Shown here: in pieces, positions 7,058 to 18,000 of the stretch
Layout of the letters: each line of letters begins with the position of its first letter
Position numbering within the stretch: the first letter of the stretch is position 1
The notes under the pieces: generated by a model
What the model was told of the DNA's origin: nothing
The model's input: only the letters and a program-made list of their open reading frames with translations
Database searches by the model: none
Origin: a virus
DNA length: 30,955 bases
IMG/VR virus record: IMGVR_UViG_3300010354_000361
Span: 1 to 30,955 of that record
Strand: one strand, 5' to 3'
Program-made: the position numbers and the translations under genes

Positions 7058-10000
7058 TATGCTAATGCTATTGCTCTTAATTGTCTGATGATAGGAGGAA
7101 CTGCTTGATTGGTTGTAGATGCAACTATTTTAATTGCAAATCCTGTAAATGTTGGAAGATCATCAACTGTAAAAGTATATTCTTTAAATTCTCCTTCTAA
7201 ACTACTTAAAACATTAGTGTCAGATCTTCCATCATTATTGTCTGAATTAACAACATTCCCATTTACATCAAGATTATTATATCCTGGGAATAATTCCCAT
7301 ACTTGATCTTCATCTGGGACATCTGTTCTATAAAGTTTGTAAAGCATTCTAATATCTGATGCAGCATCTCTAAAGCATGTAATATATGCTTTAATTGAAG
7401 TTGCACTTTCTGATAGGGTTATTTTTTTGCTTGTATATGAGAATGCATGAGGATCTTCTAAATTACTATTGACTCTACTATCTGATGCATAAGAACTTAA
7501 CCCAACTGGTTGATTAATTCTATAATTTTCAACATCAAGATATATTTGATCAATATCAATTATTGGAGAAACTTTTGAATCTGTTGTTCCTAGAACTAAT
7601 TCAAGTGATAGTGATTTTTGTCCTTCAAATGTAGTTGAGTTTAAAAATTCAACTTCATTTGTCTTAGATGCCACTGTTCTAAGAGTTTTAAATGTATTTT
7701 TCTTAAAAGGATCAATTGGAACATATCCTTGATCTACAAAAGAAGATTCTGATCCAGAAATACTTTGTGTTGAGATAGTTCTAAGATTTGCAGTTACAGA
7801 AGTTTTATTTGGTGAAATTATAAAGTTTTCTCCCAAAGTTAATGCACTGAAATTAATGTCTTTGCCAATATAAACATTTTTTCCACCACCAAATTTAGTT
7901 GTAGTAAATGTATATCCAGCTCCAACTTGAATATAATATGAATCTATTTCTGGTTTTGGTGTAGTTAGTATTGTATGAGTTTTATTAATTTGAGTTAAAG
8001 GAACTCCATTAAATTCATACTTATACACTAAAGATCCAATTGGATGTGGAAGAGAAGGTGTTCCCTCTTGTGCTCTTGTTATGTTTGCCAATTCCCCTGG
8101 AAGGCAAGTTGTATATTTAACCACTTCATTATCAATAAGAGCATATCCTGGATTTCCTGCTCCAACTACAGATCCATTATAATGAGTAAACCCTGCAGTA
8201 CTTGCTACACTAATAGATCCTGTTTCAGTAGCTCCATAAGAGACTGTAATTTGAGTTGGAATAGAATCTGGTTGAGCCCCAACTATTTGAATTTTTTCTG
8301 AAGGAGAATACATTCCATGATTTTCATGTTGAATTCTAATGTATCTTCCGTTATTATATGCAGATGCACTGGTTGAAATTGAATAGATTGGATTTTCATT
8401 TAGTTGATTTTGAGGTCTAACTACAGTTTGTGGAGAATTAAATAATCTAACAGTCCCTCCAGTTGTTGAAAAATCTGCTCTTCTTATGGTAAATTTAATA
8501 TCATCTTCTTGGCTAGCTGTCCAAGTACTTCCATTTTGAGCCTTAAACATGACTCCCATAGAAGGTTGCTTATTAATAATAACCTTTCCAATTTCTTTAT
8601 TTTGAGCAGTTGAAATTTCAACTTCTCCCATTCTAGAATGCCATAAGAAATAACTTGGAGAATCAGAAACTATAACCAATGCATATTCTCTTCCTCCCTC
8701 CAATTTAACCATTTTATCAAACCTAAATGTAGTTGGAACTGAAGCATTAGAACTGACATTTACTTGAGATGGGAGCAAAACTTTTTGTAATCCAGGAACC
8801 ACTTTATCTGGACCACCAGGATATCCATTAACAACTTCTCTAATTTGCAACTCAACTGGAATTGATGTATCTTTGCCTGAGAAGAACAAATCCACAGATG
8901 TTGGAACAATTCCAGACTCATCATCAACTAAAAATGTTTGTGCAAGTGGATCGTAATATACAACATAATATGGTTGAATAATAGTTCCTTTTGATGTAAA
9001 TATATTATTTGCTTCGCTAGTAAATTCTCCAGGAACACCTAAGGGAGACTGTTGAGTTGTAATTTGTGCAGTTGTTGTTCCAGTTCTAAATTGATCCTTT
9101 CCTGTCCAAACACTCCCAACTACAGTTCCATTTTCATCCGTGATTAATCTATTGTCTGATATTTTTGCACTAGCTTTACTAGTTTCTCCATAAACTCTAT
9201 ATCCAGTATTAACATTACCCCAAAAATCGCCTAGATCTGGAGCTTGTAAAGCTTCAGTATCAATATTTAAAATAGTTGATTGTGGTCCATACAATGAAGA
9301 AATACCAACTGTTGGGATATATGGATTGATGTTATATTTAAATGTTGGATTTGTAATGGGACCATCTTTATGGTTTGGCACACAAATTCTAAATTGTGCT
9401 GCTAATTGTCCAGCAGAATCAAAAGCTCTTACTGTTTCTCCTGGTTGGAAAGTGCCTGTTACATCAGTAATTTCAAGTAATTTGGGGAATACAAATGATC
9501 CTGGAGATACTGCATCTGCTCCACTAACAACTTTAGAATCAAAAAGATATTTAAATCTTGTATTTGGTTTTAGTCTAGTGGCTACAAATTGAATATTTCT
9601 GGGTCTAATGTAATTTTCATATCCAGCAATATATTCTCCCCATACTGTTCTATTTCCACCTCCCCTATGTCTTCCTGCAAATACTGCAGGTCTTCTAACA
9701 GTCCAAGTATCTATTTTTGGAGTTAATTCTAAATTTCCAACCCAAGTAACAATATCAAATGGATTAACACTTACTATTCTACTTGCAAACCCTTGTTTAA
9801 TATATTCTACTTCAGTGTATTTTAATGTTACTGTTCCTCCAGTTCTAACTACATTTGTAGAAGTAGTATCATTTAAATTGATTGAATTTTTTGATAGAGA
9901 AGAATCTGTGCTAAACAGACTTAAATTTACTCTTTCATTATCAACAACTGGAGTTAAATTTTGAGCCTCTATTGTGCAATTTACTGCACTTTCTGGATCA

Positions 10001-13000
10001 ATTGAAGAGGTGTCTACAAAATTGTCCACAAAAAATCCAGATTTAAATCTATTCAGTCCATTACTATCCTCAACATTTAAAGATTCTGTTGATAGTTCTA
10101 ATAGTGATAATGAAGTATAATATTCTAAAAATCCTACTCTATCTTCAAGATCTCTAAGATCTGACATTGTATATCTCTTATTATCAGTAATGATAATTTT
10201 TACTTGTTCAGAATCTTGAATATTATAAACATATGGAGAAGATATAATAGTAGCAATCTCTAAAACTTCAGGAGAAACTTCTGGTTCTATAGGAGACTCA
10301 CTAGGTTCTCCAAAAATAATAGTGAATTTTCCTTCTTTATCTAAAGTTAATTTATCTTTTCTTGGCAAATAGAAATCATAATCAAATACAACGCTTTCAT
10401 CAGATGCAAGAACTTGAGTAGCATTTCCTCCAGATGTATTAAATGATCTAGATCCAAATTCAAATGGGCTCAATGAAGACGCATCACTGTATGCTCCAAC
10501 TCTAGGTCTAACATCAATAATGTCAGTATTTCTAATTCCATCATAAGATGGAATTTTTGTTCCATATAAAGAATTTAAGTAACTATTGACAGTAATTAAG
10601 TCTCCATTATCTGCAGTATCAAAAGTAAATTTGTCAAAATAAATCTTTAGTCTTCCTGCTGGTTCTTGAGCTCCAGGTTTTCTAATTAATCTTCCATAAT
10701 CATAATAATTTTTCCTTTGTCCATTATCAAGAGTATAATTATTAATTATATTTCTATCCCCTGGATTCACAGTATCAATAGTTGCAGTATACTTGCTTTC
10801 TAAAAATGTAATTTTTTCTGATATTGAAAAAATTTGAGAAGTTTTATATGCTAAGTATATTTGACTTGAAGTTTTCTGTTCTATGTAAACAGCAACAGCT
10901 CCACTTTCTTCTCCAATTAAATATTCACCTAAAATTAGTTCAGAAGTATTTGCAGTTGGGGTAGTTAAATCTGCCAAAGAAATCCAAGGAACAGAGGGAG
11001 ATCCACTTCCAGATGATTCATAAATTGCATGAACTTCTACAATGTCTGGAGAATCCAAACTAAATTGATCATCATCTACTCTAGTACCATAAACTTCACT
11101 ATAACTCAATCCTGCAGATCTTGATGGGTTATATTTTGTTCTGACTAAATTTATAGAGTTGCATCTGCTATATTGTTTCTTTTTAGCATTTACATTTGAT
11201 TTAATTTGAGTTGAGATTACTGTACAAGGACCTGCTGTTGCACTTAATCCAGTGAATTGTGCACTTTTTCCTCCACTAGATAAAGTTAATGTGGCAGTTG
11301 ATAAATTTTCTATAGATCCATTATTATTAATTACAACATATCTTTCCTCATCAAATGCAGCATAAACATAATCAGTTCCAGACAAACTAGGTAATGTTAA
11401 GGTTGTTCCAGATTTTACTAAAGCAGAATCACGTCTCTTTACATAAGCATTTGAATTTTCTAAGTTTACATTAGATACATTTGAATTTGCTAACTTATTG
11501 TATAATGTAGAATTTTCTGGTCTTGAAACAGTTGGTTTCAAGATATCCATAGTTTGTAAAGTATATGTTCCTACACCAACATTTCCATTACAAACATTAG
11601 TTACAGTTGATACTCCAGTTAAGCATACTTTATCTCTTGATGGTGTAAATGCCACAACTCTAGCAAATACTTCTTGAGTAAATCCATTTGGTTGGAAAGC
11701 AAGAACATCATCTATTTTTACTTGAGGTGGCCATGCTGCTCCATTTGCCCTACCTACAGTAACTATTCCTACTGTTGCGACTCCAACAAGAGCATTGAAT
11801 GGTCCATTTAATGTAATTCTGTTTGATAAAACAGAATCTGCTACAAATCCTAAGCCATCTGCTACAGATTTAACATCTCCAATAGAATAATCTGTAACAG
11901 TACCAATAACTCCAGTTGTGCTGCTAATACCATTGATCACTAAATTTTCGTTATTAACAAATTTTCCAGATACTTGATATAAAGATAAGTTAGTATTGCC
12001 AGAAGTAATTGCTCTTAAATATCCAGAAGCTCCACTGCTAGATCCTTGAACATAAGCCCCAACAAAAATATTGGTTAAAGGAACTTTTGTTTGTAAATTT
12101 GTAAAAGTTTGAACATCAAATAATTTTAAATTAAATTGACTTGCTGGACTTTCATATGAAGTGTTATGATGTTCAAAATCATAAACTCTAGCATACCCAA
12201 TAACTGAAGTAGTAACTGCTACATTATCTTCTAATCTTCTTGAATATAAAGATACAGTTCCTGTAGTAGTTAATCCTATCTTAGGAGATGATTTAACATT
12301 GTTTAATCTTAATAAATCTCCACCATAAAAACTAACAGAAGAAGATTTTATTAATTTAGTAGTTCTTGGTTTTGGCCAATCCACAACAGTATCATAATTA
12401 ACTACTTCATATCCCTTAACATAAGATTTTCCTGGGGATACTTGTATTAATCCTAGATCATCTGATGGGATAGATCCATCATAAGTTTTTTGATTTTCTT
12501 TGTAAATTCCTTTATTGTTAATTCCAGTATTTAAAGAATCTACTGCTTTTACCTCATACGGTTTTAAACTATAGTTTCCAGATTCATCAAAAGTCCTTCT
12601 TGCTAAAACATCAGTTATAAAAGACCCTGTTGTATCTTGTTTAATTTTTCTAATTACACCATTTTCTACCCTAAAAAGTTCAATAAATCCATCATCATTT
12701 AAATCATCTAATGCCTTTTTAGCTAAATTTAAAGTGATAGTAAATCTATCTGCACCAGGAGCTGCATAATTTGAAAATCCTTGAGCATTATCATTTAAAG
12801 AAGTGTCTTCATCTGAAGTAATTATTTCTTCAATGATTTCAAGACCAACTCTATATGATGGATCTTTTTTATATTGCTCAAGGATTAATTCTTGAGATTG
12901 GACACTTACGAAATATCCTCTAACAAAATATACCCCCTCTTCAATTTTAGCGGCAGTCCCCACAGAAAATGGAGATCTTCCTACAGGATTGGCAATTTGG

Positions 13001-13506
13001 ATAATTGGTTCTCCTGTAAATATAAAACCTTGTCCCAAAGGAAGATCAAAGTCTGCTGTTAACTCTTCTCCAGGAGTAAATTCTTCAGTCTCAAAATCAT
13101 TAGCTGAAGAAAGATATTTTACATAAATTGTGGTTTTTGTTTTTTCTGATTGCTCTGCAGTAATATAATTAACTACTTTAGCTTTTATTCCACTTTCAAC
13201 TCCAGTTAAAATTTTTCCTACTAATGAACTCAAATAATCTTCTACATTAATTCCCTTATAAATTGTCTCAATCTCAACACCATTATAGACTGGAATATAG
13301 GCACAGTTGCCGGGGATAACAACTCCCCCATTATTGAAAAACTTGCTTCCAAATTTTTCAATTTGATTTTGGAGAATTGACTGTAAAGTTGTTAATTCCC
13401 TTGTCTGTACAGTTACTCCTGGTTTAAATAAAACCTTATAATAATTTTTTGCACTATCAAAGTCGTCATAGTATGGAGTTTTGTTGAGATTTGTACTTTG
13501 GGGCAT
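7057..13506 (-). CDS. Giant DUF4815-type virion structural protein (baseplate/tail)
   Basis: This is a 2149-residue protein. The N-terminus (YYDDFDSAKNYYKVLFKPG, QTRELTTLQSILQNQIEKFG, then NGGVVIPG) matches the DUF4815 family of phage structural proteins as I recall it. Further segments: an SGA-type module near residues 485-550; YYDPLAQTFLVDDESG near 1516-1531, a segment I associate with marine T4-like virion proteins; a VxSTxGF...DNEVVKYT...RAQEGT module near 1762-1845; and a C-terminal domain (about 2030-2149) ending FAIKIVASTTNQAVPPIIRQ. It lies four bases after gp8, where T4 has genes 9-12 (baseplate pins, fibre connector). A baseplate-peripheral or fibre-base role is inferred. There is no signal peptide or catalytic motif that I can see. 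Confidence 0.85.
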   Translation of the reverse strand: MPQSTNLNKTPYYDDFDSAKNYYKVLFKPGVTVQTRELTTLQSILQNQIEKFGSKFFNNGGVVIPGNCAYIPVYNGVEIETIYKGINVEDYLSSLVGKILTGVESGIKAKVVNYITAEQSEKTKTTIYVKYLSSANDFETEEFTPGEELTADFDLPLGQGFIFTGEPIIQIANPVGRSPFSVGTAAKIEEGVYFVRGYFVSVQSQELILEQYKKDPSYRVGLEIIEEIITSDEDTSLNDNAQGFSNYAAPGADRFTITLNLAKKALDDLNDDGFIELFRVENGVIRKIKQDTTGSFITDVLARRTFDESGNYSLKPYEVKAVDSLNTGINNKGIYKENQKTYDGSIPSDDLGLIQVSPGKSYVKGYEVVNYDTVVDWPKPRTTKLIKSSSVSFYGGDLLRLNNVKSSPKIGLTTTGTVSLYSRRLEDNVAVTTSVIGYARVYDFEHHNTSYESPASQFNLKLFDVQTFTNLQTKVPLTNIFVGAYVQGSSSGASGYLRAITSGNTNLSLYQVSGKFVNNENLVINGISSTTGVIGTVTDYSIGDVKSVADGLGFVADSVLSNRITLNGPFNALVGVATVGIVTVGRANGAAWPPQVKIDDVLAFQPNGFTQEVFARVVAFTPSRDKVCLTGVSTVTNVCNGNVGVGTYTLQTMDILKPTVSRPENSTLYNKLANSNVSNVNLENSNAYVKRRDSALVKSGTTLTLPSLSGTDYVYAAFDEERYVVINNNGSIENLSTATLTLSSGGKSAQFTGLSATAGPCTVISTQIKSNVNAKKKQYSRCNSINLVRTKYNPSRSAGLSYSEVYGTRVDDDQFSLDSPDIVEVHAIYESSGSGSPSVPWISLADLTTPTANTSELILGEYLIGEESGAVAVYIEQKTSSQIYLAYKTSQIFSISEKITFLESKYTATIDTVNPGDRNIINNYTLDNGQRKNYYDYGRLIRKPGAQEPAGRLKIYFDKFTFDTADNGDLITVNSYLNSLYGTKIPSYDGIRNTDIIDVRPRVGAYSDASSLSPFEFGSRSFNTSGGNATQVLASDESVVFDYDFYLPRKDKLTLDKEGKFTIIFGEPSESPIEPEVSPEVLEIATIISSPYVYNIQDSEQVKIIITDNKRYTMSDLRDLEDRVGFLEYYTSLSLLELSTESLNVEDSNGLNRFKSGFFVDNFVDTSSIDPESAVNCTIEAQNLTPVVDNERVNLSLFSTDSSLSKNSINLNDTTSTNVVRTGGTVTLKYTEVEYIKQGFASRIVSVNPFDIVTWVGNLELTPKIDTWTVRRPAVFAGRHRGGGNRTVWGEYIAGYENYIRPRNIQFVATRLKPNTRFKYLFDSKVVSGADAVSPGSFVFPKLLEITDVTGTFQPGETVRAFDSAGQLAAQFRICVPNHKDGPITNPTFKYNINPYIPTVGISSLYGPQSTILNIDTEALQAPDLGDFWGNVNTGYRVYGETSKASAKISDNRLITDENGTVVGSVWTGKDQFRTGTTTAQITTQQSPLGVPGEFTSEANNIFTSKGTIIQPYYVVYYDPLAQTFLVDDESGIVPTSVDLFFSGKDTSIPVELQIREVVNGYPGGPDKVVPGLQKVLLPSQVNVSSNASVPTTFRFDKMVKLEGGREYALVIVSDSPSYFLWHSRMGEVEISTAQNKEIGKVIINKQPSMGVMFKAQNGSTWTASQEDDIKFTIRRADFSTTGGTVRLFNSPQTVVRPQNQLNENPIYSISTSASAYNNGRYIRIQHENHGMYSPSEKIQIVGAQPDSIPTQITVSYGATETGSISVASTAGFTHYNGSVVGAGNPGYALIDNEVVKYTTCLPGELANITRAQEGTPSLPHPIGSLVYKYEFNGVPLTQINKTHTILTTPKPEIDSYYIQVGAGYTFTTTKFGGGKNVYIGKDINFSALTLGENFIISPNKTSVTANLRTISTQSISGSESSFVDQGYVPIDPFKKNTFKTLRTVASKTNEVEFLNSTTFEGQKSLSLELVLGTTDSKVSPIIDIDQIYLDVENYRINQPVGLSSYASDSRVNSNLEDPHAFSYTSKKITLSESATSIKAYITCFRDAASDIRMLYKLYRTDVPDEDQVWELFPGYNNLDVNGNVVNSDNNDGRSDTNVLSSLEGEFKEYTFTVDDLPTFTGFAIKIVASTTNQAVPPIIRQLRAIALA

Positions 13507-13510
13507 TTTC

Positions 13511-15052
13511 TTAGAATTCTAAAATGATTTTTATATCTTCTCTTTGTTCGGACGATCTTGTTACAGATGACCTATTATCAACATAAATTATGTCACCACT
13601 CTTGTTATTTATATCTGGAAATGCCACTCCTGAAGAGAATTCTTGTCCCAAATAATAATCAACTGTTCCTAGTGTGATAGTTGCCCCACTAAATGAAGTG
13701 TCTATTGGATATGAGTTTGACCCAATTATAACATTTGTCCCATTATTAAATTCATTTTGATCATAATAAGTTGCAGTTTGTATTCCACTAGAACTATCTG
13801 CATAAGTATAATCTATAGTTAGAACATCTCCAACTTGATAGGTATCAACATAATTTGTTCTAGGTTGGATATATCTTAAAACTTGGGTTGTAGAATCAAA
13901 GCTTACTAAAGTTCCTCTTCCATTTGTTGATGATTGTGTCATTAAAGAATCTAAAGGTTCAGTTATAGAATTTGTATTCATTCTTATACCAAATACTCCA
14001 GTTCCACTACTTTGAGTAAATGTAGAGTTTGTGGCATATGTTTGGATATTTTTCACTATTCCAATTCTAGAAAACTGGTTTCCTACAATAAAGTCTGGAT
14101 TAGTAGCATCATTTTCAATTCTACTATAAATTAAAACTCTAGTTGCACCAAGTTCATTATAAACATCTTTGCCATGTCCACCTGGAGGAGGAATAATCAC
14201 ATTAAAGATTGCTTTTTCTCCACCAATAGAAGGAAGAATTGAATCTAAATCTAAAGTTGCATATGTATATTCAAGACCTCCAGAAGTTACAGTAACTGAG
14301 ACTGGCTTTGATTCTTCATCAAAGGTTACACTAGCCTCTCCTCCAATTCCATCACCTTTAATTGGCACTCCAGAAAGTGTTCCAACATAATTATATTGTG
14401 CTTGTTTTTCTACAAGAATAGTTTGAATTTGTCCATTAAAAGCATTATCTCTAATTCTAGCAATTTCTGCATTAGTTGTAGTTGTCCAATTATTTGGAAC
14501 TGCAACATAATTTGTTGCATCAAATTTCAAAACATCAGATGGGTTTAATGTATACAAGTATTTCCAAACATATCCATCACTTTCTTTTCTTGGAGATATG
14601 TCAGTGTGAATAGGTTCTTGTGTTGACACTACCCCTTGATTTTGATTTGATGGGGCAGATCCATTATTCAAACAAATATAAACTCTATAGTCTTTATTAA
14701 TAATGTAATATTGTGCATCATATAGTCTTGTTGCAGAGGCAACTGCAGATACATTGTACACACTATAATCATGCCTATACATGTCATACTTTCTTCCAGT
14801 AACCCATTGTAGTTTTGGAATTACTCTAATGACATCAGAGGAATTGATTTTTTTGACACCTAAGATTGTATCTTTATAAGAATTTAAATATAAATCATTA
14901 TCAATTGGAGATGGTTGACTAGCATCCCATCCACTATCAAATGTTGTTGCATTTGGAAGACCTACAAAAACATAATAGTTTCCAATAGCAATGTCATTAA
15001 TAAAATTATTACAATTTAATAATCTGAATTTATCAGTAACTATTGCTGGCAT
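13511..15052 (-). CDS. 8: gp8-like baseplate wedge subunit, enlarged
   Basis: This 513-residue protein is longer than T4 gp8 (334). The family is supported at both ends. The N-terminus has PAIVTDKFRLLNCNNFIND and TILGVKKINSSDVIRVIPK. The middle has ESDGYVWKYLYTLNPSD, matching T4 GDGYVWEYLFEIPPD. The C-terminus GDIIYVDNRSSVTRSSEQRE with IKIILEF parallels T4 GEMIYMENRPPIIMAMDQTE with INILFTF. In T4, gp8 dimers bind gp7 and gp6 on the outer wedge. The extra length lies between about residues 200 and 480 and is glycine/serine-rich beta sequence with VTSGGLEYTYATLDLDS, a GxGY-like unit. The gene follows the 1031-residue structural gene and precedes the 2149-residue gene by four bases. Confidence 0.9.
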   Translation of the reverse strand: MPAIVTDKFRLLNCNNFINDIAIGNYYVFVGLPNATTFDSGWDASQPSPIDNDLYLNSYKDTILGVKKINSSDVIRVIPKLQWVTGRKYDMYRHDYSVYNVSAVASATRLYDAQYYIINKDYRVYICLNNGSAPSNQNQGVVSTQEPIHTDISPRKESDGYVWKYLYTLNPSDVLKFDATNYVAVPNNWTTTTNAEIARIRDNAFNGQIQTILVEKQAQYNYVGTLSGVPIKGDGIGGEASVTFDEESKPVSVTVTSGGLEYTYATLDLDSILPSIGGEKAIFNVIIPPPGGHGKDVYNELGATRVLIYSRIENDATNPDFIVGNQFSRIGIVKNIQTYATNSTFTQSSGTGVFGIRMNTNSITEPLDSLMTQSSTNGRGTLVSFDSTTQVLRYIQPRTNYVDTYQVGDVLTIDYTYADSSSGIQTATYYDQNEFNNGTNVIIGSNSYPIDTSFSGATITLGTVDYYLGQEFSSGVAFPDINNKSGDIIYVDNRSSVTRSSEQREDIKIILEF

Positions 15053-15073
15053 TTGTTTGTGCTATTTTATTGT

Positions 15074-15081
15074 TATTTATG
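15074..15081 (-). promoter_or_regulatory. Possible late promoter upstream of gp8
   Basis: The minus strand reads CATAAATA, one mismatch from the T4 late consensus TATAAATA, overlapping the stop of the 1031-residue gene and 21 bases before the gp8 ATG. Of the promoter-like elements in this window this is among the closest to consensus. No clear Shine-Dalgarno sequence lies between it and the ATG. Confidence 0.42.
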
Positions 15082-18000
15082 GGTTCTTTCTATAGAAAGT
15101 CAAAGGTCTTACATTTGTGCCAGATGGAGAGGATGAAAATGCTACTGGTCCAATAAAAACATTTGCTCCAGTAGAAATGCCAACATCAGGAATACCTATA
15201 TCAATAAAACTTGCTCCTATTGCAACTACAGTAGTTCCAACAGAAACATAAAGAGATTCAACATAGTCTCCAATTTGCACTAAAGATCCTATTCCAGCAT
15301 TAGTATTAAGTCCTATTATATTAGTATTAACTCCAATAAAAGTTCCTGAAGTTGTTGTAATTCTTGCTGTTTGAACTCCAACTCCAGGATCTGCATCATA
15401 AGTTAAAGACAGAATAGACATGCTAGTTATCCCTGCCTGATAAGAATCTCTAGTTTTAAATATGTACTCCCCATTAACTATTAGATCTGATTTTTGTCGA
15501 GTCCAAGAAACAGATCTTCTTTGTGAAGATGAGTTTGACAATCCTCTATCAGAATAAACTTCTGTTCTTACAGTATCTGAGCTAACTACTCTTTGTGCTG
15601 TTCTTGTTTTCTGTTCTAGTGGAAATTGACTAAAAATATTTCTTTGTATTTTTAATTTATCTCCTTCTTTTACATCAGTCTGTGGTTGAGTGAATTGAGC
15701 ATCTCCAGTAAATCCTTCATAAAAATAAACTTTAATTGAACTTCCTAAAGTTGGTGGTTCTGTAAATTCTAGTTGTGATCCTCCAAGAAATCTGTATGAT
15801 TGTCCTGGAATTTGAAGAACATCATTTACAAATATCAATAAATTTTGTTCCAAATCTATTTCTGAAGCTGGGTTTGATTCAAAACTAGTTCTTTTTATTA
15901 CTACCCCTGCTCCAGTATCAACCTTTTCAAATAAAGTAAATATTGTTCTTTGACCATTTACTTTGCTAGTCAAATCTTCAAGTTTTCTGATGAATCCAAC
16001 ATTCCAAGCTGAAAATTCATCTTTAGATACTTCATTAATTGTTATATGCAATTTATCATTAGTGGTTTGTGTTGAAACTCCTAATACACCACTTGGCACT
16101 AAAACTTCTCCAACTTTGTATCCATATCCAAAATTTGTAAATAATAAATCGCTTATTTCTCCAAATTCATTAACTTTGAGAGATATAGATGCTCCAATAC
16201 CAGAAACAGATCCTGTTAAAGGAATATTATCATATCTAATGGGATCATCTACTTTAACAATGTAATCATATTCATACTTAACCACTGGAACTCCTGCAGT
16301 ATGAGAAGTTCCTATCGTTCCAAGTTTCCCTCTGGAAGTTCCTGTTAGTGCAGTAGATCCTATGCCAGTATATTTTAATATTTCATTTCCTATAGAAACT
16401 AAACCTGGATTATTTACAGTTACAGGATTTCCTCTAAATGTTATAAATGCTGCAGTTGATGCAACTGCTATTGGAGTTCCATTAGGATCTAATGTTGCAA
16501 TAGAATTGGTTAGTGTTGATGAAGTTCCATTATATAAGTATCCAGATCCTCCTGTTATTATCCCAACTCCAGTTACAATTCCCACTGCATTTGGATATGC
16601 TATACCTAAAGCTCCAGATCCAGGTATTTCTTGATTATCTATTTTAATATAGTATGTGGTTATTCCAGTTCTGTATCCAGATCCTTCATCTCCAATAATT
16701 ATATTAGAAATTGTTCCTGCTGCTGATACAACAGCAATTCCTTTTGCTGGATATTGAGGAGCATAAAGACTTCCACTAGTGGTTCCATAAGAAACTATAA
16801 TTCCTCCTCTGGGAAGATTTTTAACATTTACATCATAAGATTTGGATGCTCCATATCCTACAAAATCTATATAAGTTTTGGCATTGGTTCCTATACCAGT
16901 CTCCCTATACTCAAAAGCTTCTTCTGATTCTGGATATTGAAATACGTTATTAAGCAAAACTATTCCATTATCTGAAGATATTCCTACAGTGCTTACTCCA
17001 CTTACTTTTAATTCAAATGAACTTGCAATACCAGTAAACTGTTCTGATATATCATCAAATACATAATTTCCTGCATAATTTGATCTTAAAAATACTCTTC
17101 CATGGAAAGAACTATTTTCATTGGGGAGAACTAAAAATAGTTGAAAACTTGCCACAGGGAAAGCATTACCAGAATTAGTAGAAAAATCTAACGGAATATT
17201 ATTATATGCATTGAATAAAGTAGCAGCAAACTTAAATGTATTGTTAGCACTTTTGATTAAAAAGTAAGCTCTTCCATTTTCTAATTCTACTGGAGGATTT
17301 TCAGAATAAAATACTGCTTGAGTTCCAGTAATAATATTATCATTTCCAGTAAAATAATTAAAAGATTTATCTGCAAAATCTACACTACTAATTGGAATGG
17401 TTAAATTTATTCTTTTCCCTTCTAATGGAGCTTCTGTAAAATATATTTTATCTCTTATAATATTATATTGACCTGACAATATTTCTGCGGGGGTATTGGT
17501 TATTATTCCAGTGAAATTTATAGTAGGAGTTCCTAATATCTTATCTCCTCTAGAAATATTAATTTCTTTAGTTGTATAATTTATAGAAGAAACTTTTGCA
17601 ATTTCTTTGCTAGATCCTGAGGTAAGTCTAATTAAAGTTCCTATCTTTATATTTTTTAAATTTTCTAAAGTTAAAGAAGTACTTGTATATGTGAGTATTC
17701 CTACTGTAGATGCAGCTGCTATTGGAGCCTGAATGATGTTATCAATAGATATTAAACACTTTGAATTTTGTTTTTCTGCGGTAAGAGTATGAACTGATCC
17801 TAATCCTGTTGTGGTTATTCCAATATATTCCCCAGCATATGCAAGAGTGGATGCTAAAGCAACTCTTATATTATCTTTATCTATGACTATTGGATAAACT
17901 GTGTTTGGCAAATAACTGCTAAATCCAACATTTCCTGGACCATTAGTTTGAATTCCAATAGAAGTTCCACTGCCAGCACTATAGGTTAATTTCTCACCAG

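Noticed and set aside
7057-13506. Possible frameshift or intron in the giant genes
   Set aside because: All three giant frames run uninterrupted with consistent composition and natural junctions at both ends.
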